A stretch of DNA of 64,000 nt. It comes from Sphingomonas bisphenolicum. Lineage in GTDB: Bacteria > Pseudomonadota > Alphaproteobacteria > Sphingomonadales > Sphingomonadaceae. The notes below the pieces were generated by a model, which was not told where the DNA came from, made no database searches, and was given only the letters and a program-made list of their open reading frames with translations. Below are positions 6,876-14,880 of this stretch, in pieces (position 1 is the first letter of the stretch; each line of letters starts with the position of its first letter). Where the stretch lies: contig NZ_AP018817.1 of assembly GCF_024349785.1 (NCBI RefSeq), forward strand, positions 1,891,501 through 1,955,500, written 5' to 3'. A program made the position numbers and the translations under genes.

Positions 6876-9740
6876 ATGACGATGACATGCAGATTGTTGG
6901 CCAGCCTATTGACGGCATCGGCCATGCTGGCATCGCTCCCGGCCATGGCAGGCTCCCTGGAGGAGGGTTTTGCTCACCCGCCCGCGGAAGCCAAGCCACG
7001 TTTACGCTGGTGGTGGCCGGGTGCCGCGGTGAGCGAAGAAGAATTGCGCCGCGAAGTGAAGCTGATGGCGGACAATGGCTTTGCGGGCGGTGAAATTCAG
7101 GCGATGTCGCCCAATTTCGTGACGCTGACGCCGGAGGAGAAGGCGGTCGTCAACGATTATGCCGAGCCGTCCTTCTTCGTGCATGTCCGCGCGGCTGGGG
7201 AAGCGGCCAAGGCATTGGGCCTCAGCCTCGATTACACGCTTGGTTCGTCCTGGCCGTCGGGCGGTGGCGTCGCGATTCCGCCGGAAAAGGCCTTTACTGA
7301 ACTCGCCATGGCGCGGACCGAGGTACAGGGCGGCACGGCAGGCCCAATCCCGGTCGAGATACCCAAGCGCACCCGCCGGCTGGGCGCGCTCAACTTTCTG
7401 GATGCCCGTGTGAAGGCGCCGGAATTTGCCGATTGGGGCAAGCGGCTGGACGCCCGCGCCCGCATCGTTGCGGTCGTTGCCATGAAGGGCGCCGCACCCA
7501 CGCTCAATGGCGCCGCGGCAGGGCCGATGGGCTTCACCATTTCGCCATGGAAAGATGTTGAGACGCCGGGTGCGCTCGATGCGTCAAGCCGCATCGTATT
7601 GACCGACAGGCTGCGCGAAGACGGGACGCTGGACTGGACCCCGCCACCGGGCGTGTGGCAGGTCTTCCTGTTCAAACAATATGCGTCCGATGTCGGCGTT
7701 CTGGGAGCGGCTGGTCGTGGGCCGCAGCTTATCCTCGATCATATGGACCCCACCGCCTTTGCCGCCCATGCCGCGCGCGTCGGCGATCCATTGGGCGAGA
7801 ATCCAGTCGGCATCCGCTCGACCTTCGTCGACAGCCTCGAATTGATGCAGGACATCCAATGGGGCCCGCAATTTCTGGGCGAGTTCCGCAAGCGGCGAGG
7901 CTATGATCTGACGCCCTATCTGCCCTTCGTCGTGCAGCCCGGCTGGATGCAGGCGTGGGACGAACATTGGTCTCCGCCCTATTTCAACAGTGCCGGCGAT
8001 GAACTGGCCGAGCGGGTGCGCTCCGATTATCGGCTGACCGTGTCCGATATGATGATCGCCGGGTTCATCGAGCCATTCGTCGCATGGAATCATGCACATG
8101 GGATCAAGGCCAAGTTTCAGGCGCATGGCGGGGCATTCGACATCATCAAAGGCTATGGCCTAGCGGACATTCCCGAAACCGAGGATCTGGTGCATGACGG
8201 CGATCCGTTGTTCATGCGCTTCGCGCGGTCGGCCGCGCATCTCTACGGCCGGCCGCTGGTGTCGGCGGAAAGCCTGGTCTGGAAGGACCGCGCCTATGAG
8301 GTGACGCCGGACGAAATGCGTCGCCGCGTGGACCTGCTGATTGCGGGCGGAGTGAATTCCATGATCCTGCACGGCATGAACTATCGCTTCCATGCCAGCG
8401 ATTGGCCCGGCTGGCATGCGTTCCAGCCGAGTCCCTTTGCAGGCGGTTTTTCCACCATGTTCGACGAAACCAATCCCATTTGGCCGGCCGTCAAGCCGCT
8501 CGCTACCTATATTGCGCGCCTGCAATCGGTGATGCAGGCCGGAGAGGCGATGGTCCCCGTCGCCTATTTCTATGGGCGCACCGGCTATTATGTCGGCATC
8601 GAGGATGAGGGCGCGGGCGCGCAAGCAGCCGAAAAGACGTTCCTGGCTGGCGGCTATGATTATGACCGGATCAATCCGGATTCCATCGCCCACGCCCGAA
8701 TCGAGGACCGCCAGCTGGTATCCAAGGGTGGGCAACGGTATCCCGTTCTGGTCCTTCCGCCACTGGAGGCCATTCGCGCGGATACCGCCGAAAAAATCGC
8801 CGCCTTCACCAAAGCGGGCCTGCCCGTCCTGTTCACCGACCGCACGCCGGGTCGGGATGAGGGGCTGGCCGACATGAAGCGCCGCGATGCACGGGTGAAG
8901 AGAGCGGTTGCCGTTGCGCTCAAGGCCGGGGCGAAGATCGTGCCAGCCGACGCGATCGCGTTCGCGCTGCGGACGGCAGCCATTCCCGCCAATCTGACCT
9001 TTACGGGCGATGCGACCGACCTGGTCTATGTCCAGCGCAGGGTCGAGGGACGGATCGTCACCTTCCTGCATAATCGCGGCGACGCGGCACGCAGTGTCAC
9101 GCTGGCCTTGCCACAGGCGGGTGAGGTCAGCCGCTGGAACGCGATGGATGGCAGCGTCGATCCGCTCTCCTCGACGCGAGGCGACGGCACGACATCTATG
9201 GACCTGATTGTAGCGCCTGGCGAAAGCGCGCTGCTCATACTCGACCCCAACGGACCGCCGCTGGACCTTGGCGTGCGGCAACAGGTGGGGCGGATCGTCG
9301 TTCCTGCCGAAGGCTGGTCGCTCAAGGTCGAGGGCCATGTCGCGCGCAAATCCTATGCGCATGATTTCGGACAGGTGACGCTGAAGGATTGGCGTGAGGT
9401 GCCCGATCTTGCGGGTTTCGCCGGAAGCGCTACCTATCGTCGCACGGTCAGCGTCGATGCAGGCTGGCTTGCCGCCGGCACCAGGGTCACGCTCGATCTG
9501 GGGCAATTGCATGATATGGCGACCGTGACCGTCAACGGCCAGATCCTACCGCCGGCGATCAGCGCGCCCTATCGGGTCGACCTGTCCGGCGTGTTAAAGG
9601 GCGGCACGAATGACCTGGTCGTCACCATCGCCAATGTGCCACAGAATGCGATGATCAATCCCAAAGACCCGACCTATAAGAAGCTGAAACCCGTCGCGGC
9701 GGGATGGACCGGACCTGTCGTAATGGAGGCGCAAAGATGA
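6876..9740 (+). CDS. GH106-type alpha-L-rhamnosidase, exported
   Basis: 954 residues from ATG 6876, chosen because AGAGAAGGG precedes it and a signal peptide (MTMTCRLLASLLTASAMLAS, ending AMA) follows at once; the open frame runs further upstream to 6777. The mature N-terminus PRLRWWWPGAAVSEEELRRE and the GGEIQAMS segment are hallmarks of GH106. A large catalytic barrel and a C-terminal beta-sandwich (galactose-binding-like, near 870-950) follow. GH106 enzymes release alpha-L-rhamnose by inversion from flavonoid, saponin or polysaccharide side chains. The stop overlaps the next start (ATGA), so it is translationally coupled to the esterase. Confidence 0.88.
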   Translation: MTMTCRLLASLLTASAMLASLPAMAGSLEEGFAHPPAEAKPRLRWWWPGAAVSEEELRREVKLMADNGFAGGEIQAMSPNFVTLTPEEKAVVNDYAEPSFFVHVRAAGEAAKALGLSLDYTLGSSWPSGGGVAIPPEKAFTELAMARTEVQGGTAGPIPVEIPKRTRRLGALNFLDARVKAPEFADWGKRLDARARIVAVVAMKGAAPTLNGAAAGPMGFTISPWKDVETPGALDASSRIVLTDRLREDGTLDWTPPPGVWQVFLFKQYASDVGVLGAAGRGPQLILDHMDPTAFAAHAARVGDPLGENPVGIRSTFVDSLELMQDIQWGPQFLGEFRKRRGYDLTPYLPFVVQPGWMQAWDEHWSPPYFNSAGDELAERVRSDYRLTVSDMMIAGFIEPFVAWNHAHGIKAKFQAHGGAFDIIKGYGLADIPETEDLVHDGDPLFMRFARSAAHLYGRPLVSAESLVWKDRAYEVTPDEMRRRVDLLIAGGVNSMILHGMNYRFHASDWPGWHAFQPSPFAGGFSTMFDETNPIWPAVKPLATYIARLQSVMQAGEAMVPVAYFYGRTGYYVGIEDEGAGAQAAEKTFLAGGYDYDRINPDSIAHARIEDRQLVSKGGQRYPVLVLPPLEAIRADTAEKIAAFTKAGLPVLFTDRTPGRDEGLADMKRRDARVKRAVAVALKAGAKIVPADAIAFALRTAAIPANLTFTGDATDLVYVQRRVEGRIVTFLHNRGDAARSVTLALPQAGEVSRWNAMDGSVDPLSSTRGDGTTSMDLIVAPGESALLILDPNGPPLDLGVRQQVGRIVVPAEGWSLKVEGHVARKSYAHDFGQVTLKDWREVPDLAGFAGSATYRRTVSVDAGWLAAGTRVTLDLGQLHDMATVTVNGQILPPAISAPYRVDLSGVLKGGTNDLVVTIANVPQNAMINPKDPTYKKLKPVAAGWTGPVVMEAQR

Positions 9741-10738
9741 TGCGAATCGCCGTCCTGGCGGGCGCCTTGCTATTGACGGCTGCGACAGCGCCGGTCCCAG
9801 ACCCGCGCCTCGCGCCGGTCAACCCCGAGTTGCGTCCAATGGCGAGCATCATCCTGCAAGCGCAGCAAAATGGCGCCCAATTCACGCCACCCAAGCCCGG
9901 CGCTCTGCCGGACGGCATAGTAGAGCGACGCCTTCCAGCCCGTAACGGCCAGCCCCCCGTCACTGCCTATGTCATCAATGCCGGCGCCGACGCGGCCAAG
10001 TCTCCGCGCGGGGCGATCCTCTTCATCCATGGCGGCGGTTTTATCTCGGGCGATGCGCGGGACAATCTGACGGCGCTGAGGTCACTTGCCGCCCGGCTCG
10101 ATTGCGTGATCGTCAGTGCGCAATATCGGCTCGCTACCGCAGCGCCCTTTCCCGCGCCGATGGAGGATAATTATACGGCCCTCAAATGGTTGTATGACGA
10201 GGCTGCCCTGTTGGGCGTCGATCGCCGCCGCATCGCCTTGTTGGGCGGAAGCGCGGGCGGCGGGATCGCGGCGATGGTCAGTCTCGCCGCGCGGGACCGG
10301 AAGCAAGTGCCGATCGCTTTTCAGGCGCTGCTCTATCCCATGCTGGACGATCGCACCGGCACCAGCCGCCCGGTCCCGCCGACCATCGGCCAGATCATCT
10401 GGACTGCCCGTCAGAATCGTGAGGGCTGGAAAGCTATGCTGGGACGTGCGCCCGGTGGAGCGGCTTTCCCGGCGGGCGCCGTCCCCGCTCGCGTCGCGGA
10501 TTTGAAGGGCCTGCCGCCCACCTTTATCGGCGTCGGTTCCATCGACCTGTTCGCAGACGAGGATATCGACTTCGCGCGTCGTCTCGTGAATGCCGCGGTC
10601 CCGACCGAATTGCTGGTGGTGCCGGGCGCGTACCACGGGTTTGAACTGATTGCCCCTAGGAGCCAGGTTTCACAGCAGTTCACGACCGCGCTGGAAGCGG
10701 CTTTGGCCCGCGCCCTTGCCCCGGAGACCAGGAAGTGA
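9737..10738 (+). CDS. Exported alpha/beta-hydrolase fold-3 esterase
   Basis: 333 residues; start ATG 9737 overlaps the preceding stop. Signal peptide MRIAVLAGALLLTAATA. HSL-type motifs: oxyanion HGGGF, nucleophile elbow GGSAGGG, acid Asp in GSIDLFADEDI and His in YHGF. It hydrolyses short-chain esters. Lying between two rhamnosidase genes with overlaps on both sides, it probably removes acyl groups that block the sugars (acetyl or hydroxycinnamoyl), or acts on an ester of the aglycone. Confidence 0.9.
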   Translation: MMRIAVLAGALLLTAATAPVPDPRLAPVNPELRPMASIILQAQQNGAQFTPPKPGALPDGIVERRLPARNGQPPVTAYVINAGADAAKSPRGAILFIHGGGFISGDARDNLTALRSLAARLDCVIVSAQYRLATAAPFPAPMEDNYTALKWLYDEAALLGVDRRRIALLGGSAGGGIAAMVSLAARDRKQVPIAFQALLYPMLDDRTGTSRPVPPTIGQIIWTARQNREGWKAMLGRAPGGAAFPAGAVPARVADLKGLPPTFIGVGSIDLFADEDIDFARRLVNAAVPTELLVVPGAYHGFELIAPRSQVSQQFTTALEAALARALAPETRK

Positions 10739-13176
10739 GGAATTATTCCTGGCTTGCCGCTGCGCTCCTCGCGGGTAGCGCTCCTGCGGCTGTGGCGCAG
10801 ACGGGCGCGCAAGGGTGGATCAGTCACGCGGAGGCCGGGCTACAGGCACGGCCGATCGTCCTGCATTTTCGCAGAACCGTCGATCTCAAGGCGAAACCCA
10901 AAAGCTATACTGTCCGCGTCACTGCCGATAATCGTTTCATCCTCTATGTGAACGGCCAGCGCGTCGCCTCCGGTCCCTCGACCGGCGACATCGCCCACTG
11001 GCGGGAAGAGGGCATCGACCTTGCGCCATGGTTGAAACGCGGTGCGAACGTCGTCGCAGCGACGGTCTGGAACGGCGTTCAGCCATTGAAGCTGCCGCCC
11101 AACCCCACGGCGGAACAGATGTCGGCCGCGCAAGGCGCAGCATTGTTCACCAGTACGGCGCCGCTTTTGCAGCAGAGCGTCGCGACCGGTTTTCGCCTGA
11201 TGGGCGATGGCGATGCCGCCGCAATCGCCACGGACAAGCGGGGCTGGCGCGTCAAGCGCGACACGGGCCACGGCTTTGCCAACGGGTGGAAGCAGGTGAA
11301 ATTCTGGTACTATGTCGCCGGCAATCCTGAAACGATCGACGCCGCCAAGGCCGATTTCGACGCGGTAGGGCCGAAGGAAACCGGCCATGGGTGGCAGGAC
11401 GCAGTCCCCGCGCCCGATGCCGCTGCCCGCACGCTGGTAGCCGACCGTTTGCCGCAGCAACGCTATATGCCCATAGCTGCCGGGCAGGTGGTGCGCACCG
11501 ATCTGCCGGGCGGAATGGCCTTCCCGTCCCGGGCCGTCACCATTCCCGCCAACAGCAAAGTGAAACTGCTGCTCCAGCGCGACGCAATGGTGTCGGCCTA
11601 TCCGGAACTCAGCGTCTCGGGCGGGCAGGGGGCGACGATCAAGCTGACATGGGCCGAAGCGCTCTACGACGCGAAGAATCGCAAGGGCGATCGGAACCTG
11701 ATCGCGGATCGCAAGCCGATCGGCATCTGGGACACATTTGTCGCCGATGGGCAGCCCCGCCGCTTGGCACCGCTCTGGTGGCGAACCTGGCGCTATGCCG
11801 AGATCGCGGTCGAGACGAAAGACCAGCCCTTGCGGCTGGAGGGTTTGCGCGCCTTCGAAACGGGCTATCCCTTCCAGCAGGTCGGACGCTTTGCGAGTGA
11901 CGATCCGTCGCTGCAGCGGATTTTCGATGTCGGCTGGCGTACGGCCCGGATCGACGCGCATGAAACCTACATGGACACGGCCTTTTGGGAGCAGTTGCAA
12001 TATGCGGGCGACACCCGGTTGCAGATGCTGATTTCCTATGCGGTGTCGGGCGATCCTCGTCTCGCGGAGCAGGCGATCGATGCCTATGCGGCGTCCAATG
12101 TCGAAGGCGGTCTCATCGAAAGCGCCTGGCCGACGCGTGGCCATAATGTCATTGCGCCCTTTGCATTGCTCTGGGTCGGGATGCTGGACGATTGGCGGAT
12201 GCGTCAGCCCGATCCGGCGCCCATCATCCGCAACATCGCCCGGATGCGCGATATTCTCGACTGGTTCGAGGCATATAGGGGTAAGAGCGGACTCCTGACC
12301 AAGAATCCGCAATGGAATTTCGTCGACTGGGTCGGTCAGTCCGCGGTCGATCGAACGGAATTTCCGTCCTACGGACAGGAAGCGCAGGAAAGCTGCCTGA
12401 CGAGCGCCCACTGGCTGGGCGCGTTGCAACAGGGCGCAGCGATCGAAGCGGCGTTCGGCGACGCGGCGACGGGGCGGCGCTATGCAGCCCGGGCCGAAAC
12501 GGTAAAGGCGGCGATCCGTTCCCGCTGCTGGGTGCCGGCGCGCGGGCTGTTCGCCGACAATCCCGACGGGAACCGCTTCAGCCAGCATATGAATGCTCTC
12601 GCCATTCTCTACGACGTCGGATCGAAGGATGAAGCCCGCGCTGTCGTCGATCACATCATAGTGCCGGGCAAGGGTATCGCTGCGCCCGAGGGCGTAACTC
12701 CCGTCAGCTATTATTTCGCCTGGTATCTGGCGCAGGCGCTGGTGCATGTCGGACAGGGAGCGCGCTATATTGGCTTACTGGATACCTGGCGCGATCTGCT
12801 GAAGCTCAACTATACGACCTGGCCGGAAGAACGGGACGGTGCAGGGCAAGCGGGAACAAACGCTTCCACCCGATCCGACAGTCACGCCTGGAGTGCCCAT
12901 CCTACCGCCGATTTGTTAGGCATCGTCGCGGGGATCGGTCCGGATGCGCCGGGCTATGCGCGGCTCAAGGTCGAACCTGCGCTGGGGACGTTGCGCAATG
13001 TGAGCGCGACGGCGGCGACGCCTTATGGTCGGGTGCGTGTACGCTATCGCGTGCATGGCAACAGGCTGAGCGCCGAGATTAGCCGGCCCAAGGATCTGCC
13101 GGGCGATTTCTTCTGGAACGGCCAGCGCCACCCGCTGACCCATGTCACCACCCGGCTGACATTGCCTTTGCGGTAA
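10735..13176 (+). CDS. GH78 alpha-L-rhamnosidase, exported
   Basis: 813 residues; GTG start at 10735 overlaps the upstream TGA. Signal peptide ends AVAQT. An N-terminal beta-sandwich (YTVRVTADNRFILYVNGQRV) is followed by a further beta domain, an (alpha/alpha)6 barrel with DTAFWEQLQYAGD (Glu419 a plausible catalytic acid, by position in the family) and a C-terminal beta domain. It hydrolyses terminal alpha-L-rhamnosides by inversion. Two rhamnosidases of different families in one unit suggest two rhamnosyl linkages, or one acting before and one after esterase action. Confidence 0.9.
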   Translation: MRNYSWLAAALLAGSAPAAVAQTGAQGWISHAEAGLQARPIVLHFRRTVDLKAKPKSYTVRVTADNRFILYVNGQRVASGPSTGDIAHWREEGIDLAPWLKRGANVVAATVWNGVQPLKLPPNPTAEQMSAAQGAALFTSTAPLLQQSVATGFRLMGDGDAAAIATDKRGWRVKRDTGHGFANGWKQVKFWYYVAGNPETIDAAKADFDAVGPKETGHGWQDAVPAPDAAARTLVADRLPQQRYMPIAAGQVVRTDLPGGMAFPSRAVTIPANSKVKLLLQRDAMVSAYPELSVSGGQGATIKLTWAEALYDAKNRKGDRNLIADRKPIGIWDTFVADGQPRRLAPLWWRTWRYAEIAVETKDQPLRLEGLRAFETGYPFQQVGRFASDDPSLQRIFDVGWRTARIDAHETYMDTAFWEQLQYAGDTRLQMLISYAVSGDPRLAEQAIDAYAASNVEGGLIESAWPTRGHNVIAPFALLWVGMLDDWRMRQPDPAPIIRNIARMRDILDWFEAYRGKSGLLTKNPQWNFVDWVGQSAVDRTEFPSYGQEAQESCLTSAHWLGALQQGAAIEAAFGDAATGRRYAARAETVKAAIRSRCWVPARGLFADNPDGNRFSQHMNALAILYDVGSKDEARAVVDHIIVPGKGIAAPEGVTPVSYYFAWYLAQALVHVGQGARYIGLLDTWRDLLKLNYTTWPEERDGAGQAGTNASTRSDSHAWSAHPTADLLGIVAGIGPDAPGYARLKVEPALGTLRNVSATAATPYGRVRVRYRVHGNRLSAEISRPKDLPGDFFWNGQRHPLTHVTTRLTLPLR

Positions 13177-13194
13177 AGGGGAGATTATCCCTCT

Positions 13195-13223
13195 GGGAAG
13201 AGAATCCTATAGATGCTCTTCCC
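13195..13223. terminator. Hairpin between convergent genes
   Basis: GGGAAGAG, 13-nt loop, CTCTTCCC: a perfect 8-bp stem between the GH78 gene (plus) and the SDR gene (minus). There is no T-run on either side, so it is a weak or I-shaped terminator at best. Confidence 0.45.
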
Positions 13224-13240
13224 ATCATGGTCGGCTTGCC

Positions 13241-14662
13241 TCAGCCGGCTGCGTCGCTCCAGACTTGTGCGAAGAAGGGATTGCGAGCCGCTTCTGCATC
13301 ATAGCGCGTCGGATCGACCATCGTGCTCGGACACCAATGGCCGCCTCTCAGATAGAGGCGCGGGGTCATCATAAAGCGCCAGCCTGCCGACGACTGCCAT
13401 TCGACGGGCGTGTCGGGACCATCGCAGCTCTGCGCCAGGCATCGCCCACCGCGATACTCGGCGCCTTGCCGCAGATCGTCGATGCGCCAATTCTCCGGCG
13501 AACGGCTTTCGTCATATCCATGGTCGAGGAAAGTCGGTTCGCGCGAAGGCTGGGCCAGGACGAACGCATCCCAGTCGCGCGGGATGGCTTCCCACGCAGC
13601 GCGAGAGCCGAAATAGGCGTTGATCTTGTCCACGTCATTATGGGCGAACCAGTGGAGCGGCCCTTCGGGCGCCATTGCCAGCTTTTCGACCCGTTTGCCG
13701 ACCGCGCCGGGCATCAGTCGGGGGATGAGGCGTGCAATCCATGGCATGTGTTTCGGCGCCTGTTCGAAATAGTCGGCCAGCGACTGTTCCCGGAATGGCA
13801 CCAATGTTTCGAGCCGATCGGAATCGGCATACCATTGGCCGTGGAAGTTACGCGTTGCGAACCAGTGCGGTTTCAGGATCTTCCGGTAGGTCGGCATGGT
13901 TTTTTCCATGAACTCATGGTTCACCACCCGGGATGTCGCGCCGCCACCGATATTGTAGAAGCCGCGCCACAACTCTTCCGGCAGATCGTCCTCGCACAAG
14001 GCTGCCATCAGTCGCCCGCTGTCATGGGCGGACGACCATTCGAACACGCCATTGACCGGGTTGTGAAACATGATGGGGTCGAAGATTTTCCACATGTCAT
14101 AATGCGCCATGCCGCTTTGACGCAGCGAGACCCAATGGGCGATTCCGCTTTGCGCCACGATCGCTTCGGCTTGGGTCTTGGTGGCGGCATAATGATCATA
14201 GATGCTGATCTTGACCGGGTCGCCGCAGCGGCCCCAATGAACGGGCGCGTTGCGGCTGCCGGTCTCCGCCACGGTGCCGATGTAAACCAGTTTGGTCGTC
14301 TTGGGATCGGCGACGGCATGGATGGCGTCGACGATGTTGCGGGTGCCATCGACATTGACCTTGGTGACCACGGCGGGTGGCAACCGATCCGCCAATGGAG
14401 AGACAAGGGCTCCGACGTGCAGCACTGCATTCGCGTCTGTTACCCCTTCACGGATCGACATGGGATCGGTGAGGTCGCCCCAGACGATTTCCGCAAGACC
14501 CCTGCGGCGGATATCGCCGACCACGGGATGATCCTTTTCCTCTGGGCGGATCAGAACGCGCAGGCGGTGCGTGTCACACTTCGCCGCGATCTGCCTGACT
14601 GCCTCGCGCCCCATATTGCCGGTCGCACCTGTAAGGAAAATTGTCTTTCGGCTATTGATCAT
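13241..14662 (-). CDS. Extended SDR (NAD-dependent epimerase/dehydratase-like)
   Basis: 473 residues. Rossmann motif TGATGNMG at about 11-18, Asp for NAD, and catalytic YAATK in an extended-SDR setting (HVGALVSP...KVNVDGTRNIVDA). The C-terminal 170 residues go well beyond the usual ~310 and carry several tryptophans and four cysteines. Such proteins act as epimerases, dehydratases or 3-beta-hydroxysteroid-type dehydrogenases. The location between the rhamnosidase cluster and TonB receptor B leaves the substrate open. It is the only minus-strand gene between them. Confidence 0.8.
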   Translation of the reverse strand: MINSRKTIFLTGATGNMGREAVRQIAAKCDTHRLRVLIRPEEKDHPVVGDIRRRGLAEIVWGDLTDPMSIREGVTDANAVLHVGALVSPLADRLPPAVVTKVNVDGTRNIVDAIHAVADPKTTKLVYIGTVAETGSRNAPVHWGRCGDPVKISIYDHYAATKTQAEAIVAQSGIAHWVSLRQSGMAHYDMWKIFDPIMFHNPVNGVFEWSSAHDSGRLMAALCEDDLPEELWRGFYNIGGGATSRVVNHEFMEKTMPTYRKILKPHWFATRNFHGQWYADSDRLETLVPFREQSLADYFEQAPKHMPWIARLIPRLMPGAVGKRVEKLAMAPEGPLHWFAHNDVDKINAYFGSRAAWEAIPRDWDAFVLAQPSREPTFLDHGYDESRSPENWRIDDLRQGAEYRGGRCLAQSCDGPDTPVEWQSSAGWRFMMTPRLYLRGGHWCPSTMVDPTRYDAEAARNPFFAQVWSDAAG

Positions 14663-14753
14663 GATGCGATGCCTGCTCCCCGTTTGGAATCTTTACCGAA
14701 ACGCAAAATTGCACTGAATATTTTTTATGCGATGAATATGCGAAGAGGCGTGC

Positions 14754-14769
14754 ATGATATGCGTATCAT
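14754..14769. promoter_or_regulatory. Inverted repeat ATGATATGCGTATCAT in divergent promoter
   Basis: 6-bp arms ATGATA/TATCAT around TGCG, between the SDR (start 14662) and TonB receptor B (start 14881). The last 13 bases, ATATGCGTATCAT, recur exactly at 22216-22228 in another divergent promoter. Probable operator; the protein is unknown. Confidence 0.4.
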
Positions 14770-14880
14770 AAAAACATGTTTTAAACGCAAATAGGCCATT
14801 GCCCGCAAACCGCCATTGCCATTATGGTACGGCTTCGTTCGAAAAAGACAAGCGGTGATTCCGCATGGGGAAAGGAAGTC

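Noticed and set aside
10840..12747. Minus-strand open frame of 635 codons
   Set aside because: Antisense shadow of the GH78 gene; no ribosome binding site and no recognisable domain.
13265..14794. Plus-strand open frame of 509 codons
   Set aside because: Shadow of the extended SDR on the minus strand, which carries TGATGNMG and YAATK.
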